The notes below the pieces were generated by a model. The model made no database searches, was not told where the DNA came from, and saw only the letters and a list, made by a program, of their open reading frames with translations. 64,000 bases of DNA, taken from positions 2,666,001 through 2,730,000 of the forward strand of contig NZ_JAJDFX010000002.1 in NCBI RefSeq assembly GCF_024704385.1. Direction: 5' to 3'. Below, piece after piece: positions 38,137-45,208 of the stretch (the stretch's first letter is position 1; each line of letters begins with the position of its first letter). A program made the position numbers and the translations under genes. Source of the stretch: Cellulomonas sp. P24 (GTDB lineage: Bacteria; Actinomycetota; Actinomycetes; Actinomycetales; Cellulomonadaceae).

Positions 38137-38997
38137 CCGCGGTGCTGGATGTGCGGGGTGTGCACAAGGTGTATGGCGAGGGGGAGCGTGAGGTTCGGGC
38201 GGTCGATGGGGTGGATCTGGTGGTCCAGCCTGGGGAGTATGTGGCTCTGATGGGGGCGTCGGGGTCGGGTAAGTCGACGATGATGCACATTCTGGGGTGT
38301 TTGGACGTGCCGTCGGCGGGGTCGTATCTGTTGGACGGGACCGATGTGGCGTCGTTGAGTGAGCGTCAGCTGTCGGTGGTGCGTAATCAGCAGATCGGTT
38401 TTGTGTTCCAGTCGTTCAATCTGGTGCCGCGGATGTCGGCGCGGGCGAATGTGGAGCTGCCGATGTTGTATGCGGGGGTGGGGCTCTCGGAGCGGCGGGC
38501 GCGGTCGGCTGCGGCGTTGGAGATGGTGGGGTTGGCTGATCGTGCTGATCATGAGCCGAATCAGCTCTCGGGTGGTCAGCAGCAGCGGGTGGCGGTGGCG
38601 CGGGCGTTGGTGAATGCGCCGGCGTTGATCCTGGCGGATGAGCCGACGGGGAATCTGGATACGCATGCGACCGAGGAGATTCTGGAGATCTTCGGGCGGT
38701 TGAATGCGATGGGTCGCACGATCGTGCTGATCACTCATGAGGATGAGGTGGCGGCGCACACGGGTCGGGTGGTGCGGATGCGTGATGGGCGGATCGTGTC
38801 CGATGAGCCGCGTGATCCGGCGCGTCATGCGGCGGTTCCGGTGGGTGTGCGGTGAACGGGTGGGAGATTCTGCGGTCCTCGTTGCGGGGGATGACGTCGA
38901 ACAAGATGCGGTCGGCGTTGACGTTGCTGGGGGTGTTGATCGGGGTCGGGTCGGTGATCTTGTTGGTGGGGGTCGGGTCGGGGTCGGCCAAGGCCGT
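38123..38997 (+). repeat. 875-bp direct repeat, copy 1
   Basis: From the last codons of the HlyD gene through the whole ATPase gene to about codon 49 of the permease, this block equals 42262-43136 (offset 4139) with no difference found by eye. Flanks diverge immediately on both sides. Third codon positions are rich in G and T (GTG, GGG, GAT, CAT), unlike the C-rich flanks. Confidence 0.93.
38133..38855 (+). CDS. MacB-type ABC transporter ATPase, copy 1
   Basis: A 240-residue ATPase for the efflux cassette. Walker A GASGSGKSTMMHILGC, Q-loop FVFQSFNLVPRM, signature LSGGQQQRVAVARAL, Walker B LILADEPTGNLD and H-loop LITHEDEVA are all intact. The protein is identical to copy 2 at 42272-42994. Start and stop overlap the HlyD and permease genes. 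Codon usage is distinctly G/T-ending, suggesting recent acquisition or homogenisation. Confidence 0.95.
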   Translation: MTAVLDVRGVHKVYGEGEREVRAVDGVDLVVQPGEYVALMGASGSGKSTMMHILGCLDVPSAGSYLLDGTDVASLSERQLSVVRNQQIGFVFQSFNLVPRMSARANVELPMLYAGVGLSERRARSAAALEMVGLADRADHEPNQLSGGQQQRVAVARALVNAPALILADEPTGNLDTHATEEILEIFGRLNAMGRTIVLITHEDEVAAHTGRVVRMRDGRIVSDEPRDPARHAAVPVGVR

Positions 38998-40048
38998 GGC
39001 TGATCAGATCGATTCCTTGGGCACCTCGACCCTGACCGTGCGTGCGTCGGGTGGAGGCGGGGGCATCCGCTTCCAGAACCTCACGACGGACGTCTCGGAT
39101 GCTCTCGCCGACCAGGAGTCCGCTCCGGACATCGCAGCCGTGGTGCCGGAGGTGACGACGTCGCAGACGATCACCGCCGGGACGGTGTCCACGACAGCGC
39201 AGATCGTCGGGACGACGGCCGACTACTTCGCCGTCACGAACTCGACCATCGCCCAGGGGACCTCGTTCTCGGCGAACGACTACACGACCGCGCGCCGCGT
39301 GGTGGTGATCGGCGCTGAGCTGGCGACCACGCTCTTCCCGGACGTCGATCCGGTGGGCCAGACGGTGATCATCGGGTCGACGCCGTACGTGGTGAACGGG
39401 GTGATGGCGGCCAAGGACTCGACCGGGTTCGAGAACACGAACACGGTGCTGGTCGCGCCGTTGACGCGGGTCCAGCAGTCGATCTCCGGCTACGGCGACC
39501 TCAGCTCGATCGTGCTGCAGGCCACCGGGTCCGACACGGTCGACGCGGCGAGCGCCGAGGCGTCCACGATCATCAACTCGGTCCTGAAGATCACCGACTC
39601 GTCGGATGCGACGTACTCGATCTCGAACCAGAGCCAGCTGTTGTCGGCGCGCACGTCCACGACGTCGACGTTCACCGCGATGCTCGCGGCGGTGGCGGGG
39701 ATCTCGCTGCTGGTCGGGGGGATCGGGGTCACGAACATCATGCTCGTGACGGTGACCGAGCGGACCCGGGAGATCGGGATCCGCAAGGCGTTGGGCGCGA
39801 CCCGTGGGGCGATCCTGGGCCAGTTCCTCACCGAGGCGACCCTGCTGTCCCTCATGGGTGGCGTGCTCGGGGTAGCCGCCGCGGTGATCGGGTCGCAGTT
39901 CTCGATCATGGGCGTCAAACCCTCGATCGTCACGTCCTCGGTCGCGCTCGCCCTGGGCGTGTCGATGGCGATCGGGATCTTCTTCGGCGGCTACCCCGCT
40001 GCCCGCGCCGCCGCCATGAGACCCGTCGACGCCCTCCGGCACGACTGA
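38852..40048 (+). CDS. MacB-type ABC permease, copy 1
   Basis: A 398-residue permease: N-terminal membrane segment (LTLLGVLIGVGSVILLVGVG), MacB periplasmic core domain (about residues 50-270), then three membrane segments including GISLLVGGIGVTNIMLVTVT and the cytoplasmic RTREIGIRKALGATRGAIL coupling region typical of MacB. It ends RPVDALRHD. With copy 2, the N-terminus and C-terminal half are near-identical and the periplasmic core diverges. GTG overlaps the ATPase stop. Likely exports a peptide, antibiotic or lipid, with HlyD as adaptor. Confidence 0.93.
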   Translation: MNGWEILRSSLRGMTSNKMRSALTLLGVLIGVGSVILLVGVGSGSAKAVADQIDSLGTSTLTVRASGGGGGIRFQNLTTDVSDALADQESAPDIAAVVPEVTTSQTITAGTVSTTAQIVGTTADYFAVTNSTIAQGTSFSANDYTTARRVVVIGAELATTLFPDVDPVGQTVIIGSTPYVVNGVMAAKDSTGFENTNTVLVAPLTRVQQSISGYGDLSSIVLQATGSDTVDAASAEASTIINSVLKITDSSDATYSISNQSQLLSARTSTTSTFTAMLAAVAGISLLVGGIGVTNIMLVTVTERTREIGIRKALGATRGAILGQFLTEATLLSLMGGVLGVAAAVIGSQFSIMGVKPSIVTSSVALALGVSMAIGIFFGGYPAARAAAMRPVDALRHD

Positions 40049-40163
40049 CCCGCCGGCCGGTCCACCCGGACCCTCCGACCAGCACCACCCCAGCGGGCCG
40101 GCCACCGGCCCCCGCACCCTCGAGCACCGGTCGACCATCCGGTGCCTGACGAAAGGAACGACG

Positions 40164-40724
40164 ATGACCAGCAGCACTCCGGCCGGGGACCCCGGCGCCA
40201 CTCCCGAGGACCTCCTGAGCCAGCGCCCCGCGGCGCTCGAGCAGCGGGCGGTCGAGCGCCAGGTCCCGCGCAAGAAGCCCGGTCTGACGGCCGTGCTCGG
40301 CAGCGTCGTCGCTGCCGGCGCCCTGTTCGCCGGCGGGCTCCTCGTCGGTCACGCGACCGGGTCGAGTGCGACGACGAGCCAGGCCGCAGGGGTCTTCGGT
40401 GACCCGGCGAGCCGGCCGAGCGGCGACTCCGCGTTCGGCGGCGGCGGGCTCGGCGGCGGCTTCACCTCGGGTGAGATCACGGCGATCGACGGGAACACCG
40501 TGACGCTCAAGGCGAGCGACGGCAGCACCGTGACGGTCAGCACGACCGACGGCACGACGGTCACGACGACGACCGACGCGAGCGTCGCGGACCTCGGCGT
40601 CGGAGACACCGTGACCGTGATCGGCTCGACCGACTCGAGCGGGACCGTGACGGCGCAGGCGATCACCGAAGGGGCGAGCGGTATCGGCGGCGGACAGATG
40701 CCCGGCCAGGTGCCGGCGAGCTGA
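40164..40724 (+). CDS. DUF5666-like membrane-anchored protein, copy 1
   Basis: A 186-residue protein: cytoplasmic N-terminus (ATPEDLLSQRPAAL), one membrane anchor (AVLGSVVAAGALFAGGLLVG), a Gly-rich spacer, and a small beta domain beginning GEITAIDGNTVTLKASDG with GDTVTVIG, the DUF5666/OB-like pattern. ATG 40164 follows GAAAGGA. It occurs after both permease genes and is therefore probably a functional part of the exporter module, though no role is known. Confidence 0.78.
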   Translation: MTSSTPAGDPGATPEDLLSQRPAALEQRAVERQVPRKKPGLTAVLGSVVAAGALFAGGLLVGHATGSSATTSQAAGVFGDPASRPSGDSAFGGGGLGGGFTSGEITAIDGNTVTLKASDGSTVTVSTTDGTTVTTTTDASVADLGVGDTVTVIGSTDSSGTVTAQAITEGASGIGGGQMPGQVPAS

Positions 40725-40837
40725 ACCCGAACGGCGCCGGGACCGGTCGACGCACCGACCGAACCCGGCGCGGGCGGGCACGGGTCGACCTGGCCGATGT
40801 CCCTGGTAGAACGACCGGAGCGGAGGTGAGGCGCGGA

Positions 40838-40859
40838 GCTGACCTGTTCACAGGTCAGC
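40838..40859. promoter_or_regulatory. Perfect 22-bp palindrome before cassette 2
   Basis: GCTGACCTG-TTCA-CAGGTCAGC, a perfect 9-bp stem with 4-nt centre, about 50 bp upstream of the second HlyD gene. It could be an operator or a short hairpin. No equivalent of the same sequence precedes cassette 1, which instead has the 10-bp palindrome CCTGGCCAGG (36788-36797). Confidence 0.4.
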
Positions 40860-40955
40860 CACAGACGTGTCCTACAGATGTTCCATCTTGAGGGTCGACT
40901 CTCCACGTTGTGACTAGACGCAGACGCCTCATGATCAACAGCGCGCTGGTGGGGG

Positions 40956-42275
40956 GTGCTCGCCCTGACCGGTGGTGGCACATGGATAGCGCTCCATCCC
41001 ACCAGCGCCTCGGCAGGGTCCTCTGCGACCACGGTCCGGACGGCGACGGTCGCCACGGGTGACGTCAAGGCGACGATCTCGGCCTCGGGCAACCTGGCCG
41101 CCGCGACCGTCGCGAACGAGAAGTTCTCGACGTCGGGGACGATCGCGACGATCGCGGTGTCCGTCGGCCAGGTGGTGACCGCCGGTCAGGTGCTCGCGAC
41201 CCTCGACACCACCAGTGCCCAGAACGCGGTCACCCAGGCCGAGGCCGCGGTGAGCACGGCCGAGCAGCAGCGCACCACGGCGAACCTCCAGCTGACGGCG
41301 GCGAAGCAGTCGCTCGCCGAGGCGCAGACCGCCCTCGCGACCACCGTGACGACCACCGACCCGGTGACCAAGGCCGTCACGACCAGCACCAAGGGCTCCG
41401 AGTCGCAGGTGACGAGTGCCAAGGCGCAGGTCTCGAGCGCGACGGGTCAGATCGACCAGGCGAACGCGCAGGTGACGTCCGCGGAGGCGACACTCGCGTC
41501 CGCGAAGGCTGCCCTGGCTGCCACGACCCTGACAGCCTCGATCCCGGGAACCGTGACGGCCGTCAACGGTGCGGTGGGCGACGCGAGCGGCGGCTCTTCG
41601 GCCGGCTCGTCGAGCGGGTCGACGGGCGGCTCGGCAGGCGGGACGTCGTCCAGCGCGTCATCGAGCTCGAGCGGGTCCGGGCTGATCACGATCGCCGACC
41701 TGTCCACGATGACGGTCAGTGCGGCGTTCGCGGAGGCGGATGCGGCTCAGCTGTCGGTGGGTCAGGTGGCGGACGTGACGTTCCCGGCGGTGCCGGGCGT
41801 GACCGCGACGGCCAAGGTCACCGCGATCTCCCCCACCGGCGTCACGACGAACAACGTCGTGACCTACCCGGCGACGATCACGCTCGACTCGGTGCCCGCG
41901 AAGGTCAGGCTGGGTCAGACGGCGGATGTGTCGGTGACGACGGCGAGTGCGAGCGGGGTGCTGTATCTGCCGAGTCAGGCGGTGACGGTGGGGGCGACGG
42001 ATGCGGCGTCGGGGACGACGTCGGGCACGGTGACGTTGGTGGGGACCGATGGGTCGCGGACGGTCACGCAGGTCGTGGTCGGGGTGCAGGGTGACTCCAC
42101 CACGCAGATCGTCTCCGGGGTCAAGACCGGCGACAAGGCCCTGATCTCCCTCGACACCGCGATCGGCACCACCACGAGCACCACCACGCTCGGTGGGTTC
42201 CCGGGCGGTGGGTTCCCCGGCGGTGGGTTCTCCGGTCGGACCGGTGGGTTCAGCGGAGCGCGGGGTAACGGATGA
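40956..42275 (+). CDS. HlyD/MacA-type efflux adaptor, copy 2 (N-terminus frameshifted)
   Basis: Adaptor of cassette 2, 439 residues as it stands, colinear with copy 1: SVGQVVTAGQVLATLD, Ala/Gln-rich coiled coil, Ser/Gly linker, FAEADAAQLSVGQVADVTFP, and a Gly/Phe tail. The natural start is probably GTG 40910 (or ATG 40931, MINSALVG), as in copy 1, but a G6 run at 40951-40956 (G5 in copy 1) breaks the frame within the membrane anchor. Translation could begin at GTG 40956, giving a shortened anchor. With one G removed the protein would have 454 residues. The stop overlaps the ATPase ATG. Confidence 0.87.
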   Translation: MLALTGGGTWIALHPTSASAGSSATTVRTATVATGDVKATISASGNLAAATVANEKFSTSGTIATIAVSVGQVVTAGQVLATLDTTSAQNAVTQAEAAVSTAEQQRTTANLQLTAAKQSLAEAQTALATTVTTTDPVTKAVTTSTKGSESQVTSAKAQVSSATGQIDQANAQVTSAEATLASAKAALAATTLTASIPGTVTAVNGAVGDASGGSSAGSSSGSTGGSAGGTSSSASSSSSGSGLITIADLSTMTVSAAFAEADAAQLSVGQVADVTFPAVPGVTATAKVTAISPTGVTTNNVVTYPATITLDSVPAKVRLGQTADVSVTTASASGVLYLPSQAVTVGATDAASGTTSGTVTLVGTDGSRTVTQVVVGVQGDSTTQIVSGVKTGDKALISLDTAIGTTTSTTTLGGFPGGGFPGGGFSGRTGGFSGARGNG

Positions 42276-43136
42276 CCGCGGTGCTGGATGTGCGGGGTGT
42301 GCACAAGGTGTATGGCGAGGGGGAGCGTGAGGTTCGGGCGGTCGATGGGGTGGATCTGGTGGTCCAGCCTGGGGAGTATGTGGCTCTGATGGGGGCGTCG
42401 GGGTCGGGTAAGTCGACGATGATGCACATTCTGGGGTGTTTGGACGTGCCGTCGGCGGGGTCGTATCTGTTGGACGGGACCGATGTGGCGTCGTTGAGTG
42501 AGCGTCAGCTGTCGGTGGTGCGTAATCAGCAGATCGGTTTTGTGTTCCAGTCGTTCAATCTGGTGCCGCGGATGTCGGCGCGGGCGAATGTGGAGCTGCC
42601 GATGTTGTATGCGGGGGTGGGGCTCTCGGAGCGGCGGGCGCGGTCGGCTGCGGCGTTGGAGATGGTGGGGTTGGCTGATCGTGCTGATCATGAGCCGAAT
42701 CAGCTCTCGGGTGGTCAGCAGCAGCGGGTGGCGGTGGCGCGGGCGTTGGTGAATGCGCCGGCGTTGATCCTGGCGGATGAGCCGACGGGGAATCTGGATA
42801 CGCATGCGACCGAGGAGATTCTGGAGATCTTCGGGCGGTTGAATGCGATGGGTCGCACGATCGTGCTGATCACTCATGAGGATGAGGTGGCGGCGCACAC
42901 GGGTCGGGTGGTGCGGATGCGTGATGGGCGGATCGTGTCCGATGAGCCGCGTGATCCGGCGCGTCATGCGGCGGTTCCGGTGGGTGTGCGGTGAACGGGT
43001 GGGAGATTCTGCGGTCCTCGTTGCGGGGGATGACGTCGAACAAGATGCGGTCGGCGTTGACGTTGCTGGGGGTGTTGATCGGGGTCGGGTCGGTGATCTT
43101 GTTGGTGGGGGTCGGGTCGGGGTCGGCCAAGGCCGT
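42262..43136 (+). repeat. 875-bp direct repeat, copy 2
   Basis: Second copy of the block at 38123-38997. Shorter near-identical tracts resume later in the permease genes (copy 1 from about 39360 and from about 39602), so identity is patchy rather than continuous. That is the pattern expected from gene conversion. Confidence 0.93.
42272..42994 (+). CDS. MacB-type ABC transporter ATPase, copy 2
   Basis: Identical in all 240 residues, and apparently in all bases, to the copy at 38133-38855. Walker A, signature and Walker B motifs are intact. Stop-start overlaps with both neighbours repeat the layout of cassette 1. Because the ATPases are interchangeable, functional difference between the two exporters must lie in adaptor and permease outer domains. 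Confidence 0.95.
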   Translation: MTAVLDVRGVHKVYGEGEREVRAVDGVDLVVQPGEYVALMGASGSGKSTMMHILGCLDVPSAGSYLLDGTDVASLSERQLSVVRNQQIGFVFQSFNLVPRMSARANVELPMLYAGVGLSERRARSAAALEMVGLADRADHEPNQLSGGQQQRVAVARALVNAPALILADEPTGNLDTHATEEILEIFGRLNAMGRTIVLITHEDEVAAHTGRVVRMRDGRIVSDEPRDPARHAAVPVGVR

Positions 43137-44196
43137 CGCCGCCCAGATCGACTCCCTGGGCACCTCCACCCTCACCGTCCGCGCCGGCGGCGGCGGGAGC
43201 AGCTCTGGTGGGATCCGCTTCCAGAACCTCACGCTCAAGGTCGCCGACGCCCTCGCCGTGAAGTCCGAGGCGCCGGACATCAAGGCCGTCGTCCCCGAGG
43301 TCACCACCTCCCAGACGGTCACTGCCGGGAGCGTGTCGACCACCGCGCAGATCGTCGGGACGACCGCCGACTACTTCACCGTGACCAACTCACCGGTGGC
43401 CCACGGCACGTCCTTCACCGTGAACGACTACACGACCGCGCGCCGCGTCGTCGTCATCGGGGCGCAGCTCGCCACGACCTTGTTCCCCGGTGAGGACGCC
43501 GTCGGGAAGACGGTGATCATCGGGTCGACGCCGTACGTGGTGAACGGGGTGATGGCGGCCAAGGACTCGACCGGGTTCGAGAACACGAACACGGTGCTGG
43601 TCGCGCCGTTGACGCGGGTCCAGCAGTCGATCTCCGGCTACGGGAACCTCAGCTCGATCGTGCTGCAGGCCACCGGCTCCGGAACCGTCACGGCCGCCCA
43701 GACGGAGGCCGCGACCGTCATCGACAGCACGCTCAAGATCACGAACCCGTCGGATGCGACGTACTCGATCTCGAACCAGAGCCAGCTGTTGTCGGCGCGC
43801 ACGTCCACGACGTCGACGTTCACGGCGATGCTCGCGGCGGTGGCGGGGATCTCGCTGCTGGTCGGGGGGATCGGGGTCACGAACATCATGCTCGTGACGG
43901 TGACCGAGCGGACCCGGGAGATCGGGATCCGCAAGGCGTTGGGCGCGACCCGTGGGGCGATCCTGGGCCAGTTCCTCACCGAGGCGACCCTGCTGTCCCT
44001 GATCGGTGGGCTGCTGGGCGTCGCAGGAGCGGTGATCGGGTCGCAGTTCTCGATCATGGGCGTCAAACCCTCGATCGTCACGTCCTCGGTCGTGCTCGCC
44101 CTGGGCGTGTCGATGGCGATCGGGATCTTCTTCGGCGGCTACCCCGCCGCCCGCGCCGCCGCCATGAGACCCGTCGACGCCCTCCGGCACGACTGA
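42991..44196 (+). CDS. MacB-type ABC permease, copy 2
   Basis: A 401-residue permease matching copy 1 in architecture. Differences concentrate in the periplasmic core, residues about 49-255 (for example AGGGGSSSGGIRFQNLTLKV here against ASGGGGGIRFQNL in copy 1), where codons become C-ending. The C-terminal half (SISNQSQLLSARTSTTSTFT onward) is nearly identical. Diversified sensor/adaptor-contact domain with conserved membrane and coupling parts suggests different substrates or partners. Confidence 0.93.
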   Translation: MNGWEILRSSLRGMTSNKMRSALTLLGVLIGVGSVILLVGVGSGSAKAVAAQIDSLGTSTLTVRAGGGGSSSGGIRFQNLTLKVADALAVKSEAPDIKAVVPEVTTSQTVTAGSVSTTAQIVGTTADYFTVTNSPVAHGTSFTVNDYTTARRVVVIGAQLATTLFPGEDAVGKTVIIGSTPYVVNGVMAAKDSTGFENTNTVLVAPLTRVQQSISGYGNLSSIVLQATGSGTVTAAQTEAATVIDSTLKITNPSDATYSISNQSQLLSARTSTTSTFTAMLAAVAGISLLVGGIGVTNIMLVTVTERTREIGIRKALGATRGAILGQFLTEATLLSLIGGLLGVAGAVIGSQFSIMGVKPSIVTSSVVLALGVSMAIGIFFGGYPAARAAAMRPVDALRHD

Positions 44197-44233
44197 CCCC
44201 GCGTCCGCCGCTCGCGCCACCGACCGACCTGAA

Positions 44234-44303
44234 CCGACCAGCTCCAGCCGACCAGCTCCAGCCGACCATCTCGACCCGACCAGTTCCACCCGACCACGAA
44301 CCA
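44234..44303. repeat. 14-bp minisatellite, five units
   Basis: CCGACCAGCTCCAG occurs twice exactly (44234, 44248), followed by three variants starting CCGACCA (44262, 44276, 44290). It fills the gap between permease 2 and the DUF5666-like gene and is absent from the matching gap in cassette 1. Units are non-coding and not spacer-separated. Confidence 0.85.
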
Positions 44304-44379
44304 CGAGAACTCGGGGCGACCTGCCGCTCCGGCGGAGCCCGCCGGTCGCCCTCGCTCGATCCAGACGAAAGGACCCACC

Positions 44380-44955
44380 ATGACCAGCTCGATCCCCGCC
44401 CCCGAGGGCTCGCCGGAGGACCTGCTCGCCCAGCGCCCCAGCGGGATCCAGACCCCTCCGGCCGGGCCGGCGCCACGGACCAGGCCCGGGCTGACGGTCG
44501 TGCTCGGGACCGTCGTCGTCGCCGCGCTGCTCTTCGCCGGCGGGCTCGTCGTCGGGCATGCGACGAGCGCGTCGGCGGCCACGGCCACCGGACGCGGGGG
44601 TGCCGGCCTCGCCGCCGGCAGGTTCGCCCCCGGAGGTGCACGGGAAGGATTCCCGGGCGGCGCCCAAGGGGGCTTCGCCGGCGGCGGGTTCACGTCCGGT
44701 GACATCACGGCGATCAGCGGGACGACCGTCACGATCAAGGCCGCCGACGGCACCACGACCACTGTCACGACCACGCCGAGCACGACGGTCTCGAAGACCG
44801 TCACGACGGATCTCTCGGGCCTCAAGGTCGGTGACCGCGTCACGGTGATCGGCCAGAAGGACGCGAGCGGGAACGTCGCGGCCCGCGCGATCAGCGAGGG
44901 CAACGGCGCGTTCGGCGGAGCGCGCGGCGGTTCGGCCCCCGCACCGACCAGCTGA
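44380..44955 (+). CDS. DUF5666-like membrane-anchored protein, copy 2
   Basis: A 191-residue paralogue of the protein at 40164-40724. SPEDLLAQRPSG, a membrane anchor (TVVLGTVVVAALLFAGGLVV) and a Gly-rich spacer precede a beta domain with GDITAISGTTVTIKAADG and GDRVTVIGQKDASGNVAARA. ATG 44380 follows CGAAAGGA. Sequence has drifted more than the ATPases but order is conserved, supporting duplication of a complete four-gene unit. Confidence 0.78.
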   Translation: MTSSIPAPEGSPEDLLAQRPSGIQTPPAGPAPRTRPGLTVVLGTVVVAALLFAGGLVVGHATSASAATATGRGGAGLAAGRFAPGGAREGFPGGAQGGFAGGGFTSGDITAISGTTVTIKAADGTTTTVTTTPSTTVSKTVTTDLSGLKVGDRVTVIGQKDASGNVAARAISEGNGAFGGARGGSAPAPTS

Positions 44956-45072
44956 CCCGAGGTCCCGGCACCTCCATCCCCTGCGCGCAGGACTCGTCAT
45001 GACTCCGGTGCTCTCCCGGACGTGCGGCGCCCCGGGGAGCCCGTGGTCGCTGCGCCCACGGAAGGAACCACC

Positions 45073-45129
45073 ATGACCGAGAACAACGAGCCCGCTCCGG
45101 CGGTACCCACCCCCGCCCCCAGCTCCTGA
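45073..45129 (+). CDS. Possible 18-residue ORF, Pro-rich
   Basis: ATG 45073 behind GAAGGAACC encodes 18 residues (MTENNEPAPAVPTPAPSS) and ends just before a strong hairpin. Its ribosome-binding site and first codons (GAAGGAACCACCATGACC) closely resemble the start of the DUF5666-like gene at 44380. It may be the remnant of a third copy or a real small peptide. No independent support. Confidence 0.3.
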   Translation: MTENNEPAPAVPTPAPSS

Positions 45130-45138
45130 TCGCGACGA

Positions 45139-45180
45139 ACGACGGCGGTGCGGGGCTGTCGCGCCCCGCACCGCCGTCGT
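45139..45180. terminator. Bidirectional hairpin terminator
   Basis: Arms 45139-45156 and 45163-45180, starting ACGACGGCGGTG, are a perfect 18-bp stem with a 6-nt loop. It separates the efflux cassettes (plus) from the glycosyltransferase operon (minus). Confidence 0.8.
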
Positions 45181-45208
45181 CGTGCTCGGCGAGCTCGTGC
45201 CCGACCGG

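Noticed and set aside
44234-44303. 14-bp units considered as an origin iteron array
   Set aside because: No replication initiator gene nearby and the position is inside a transporter operon gap.
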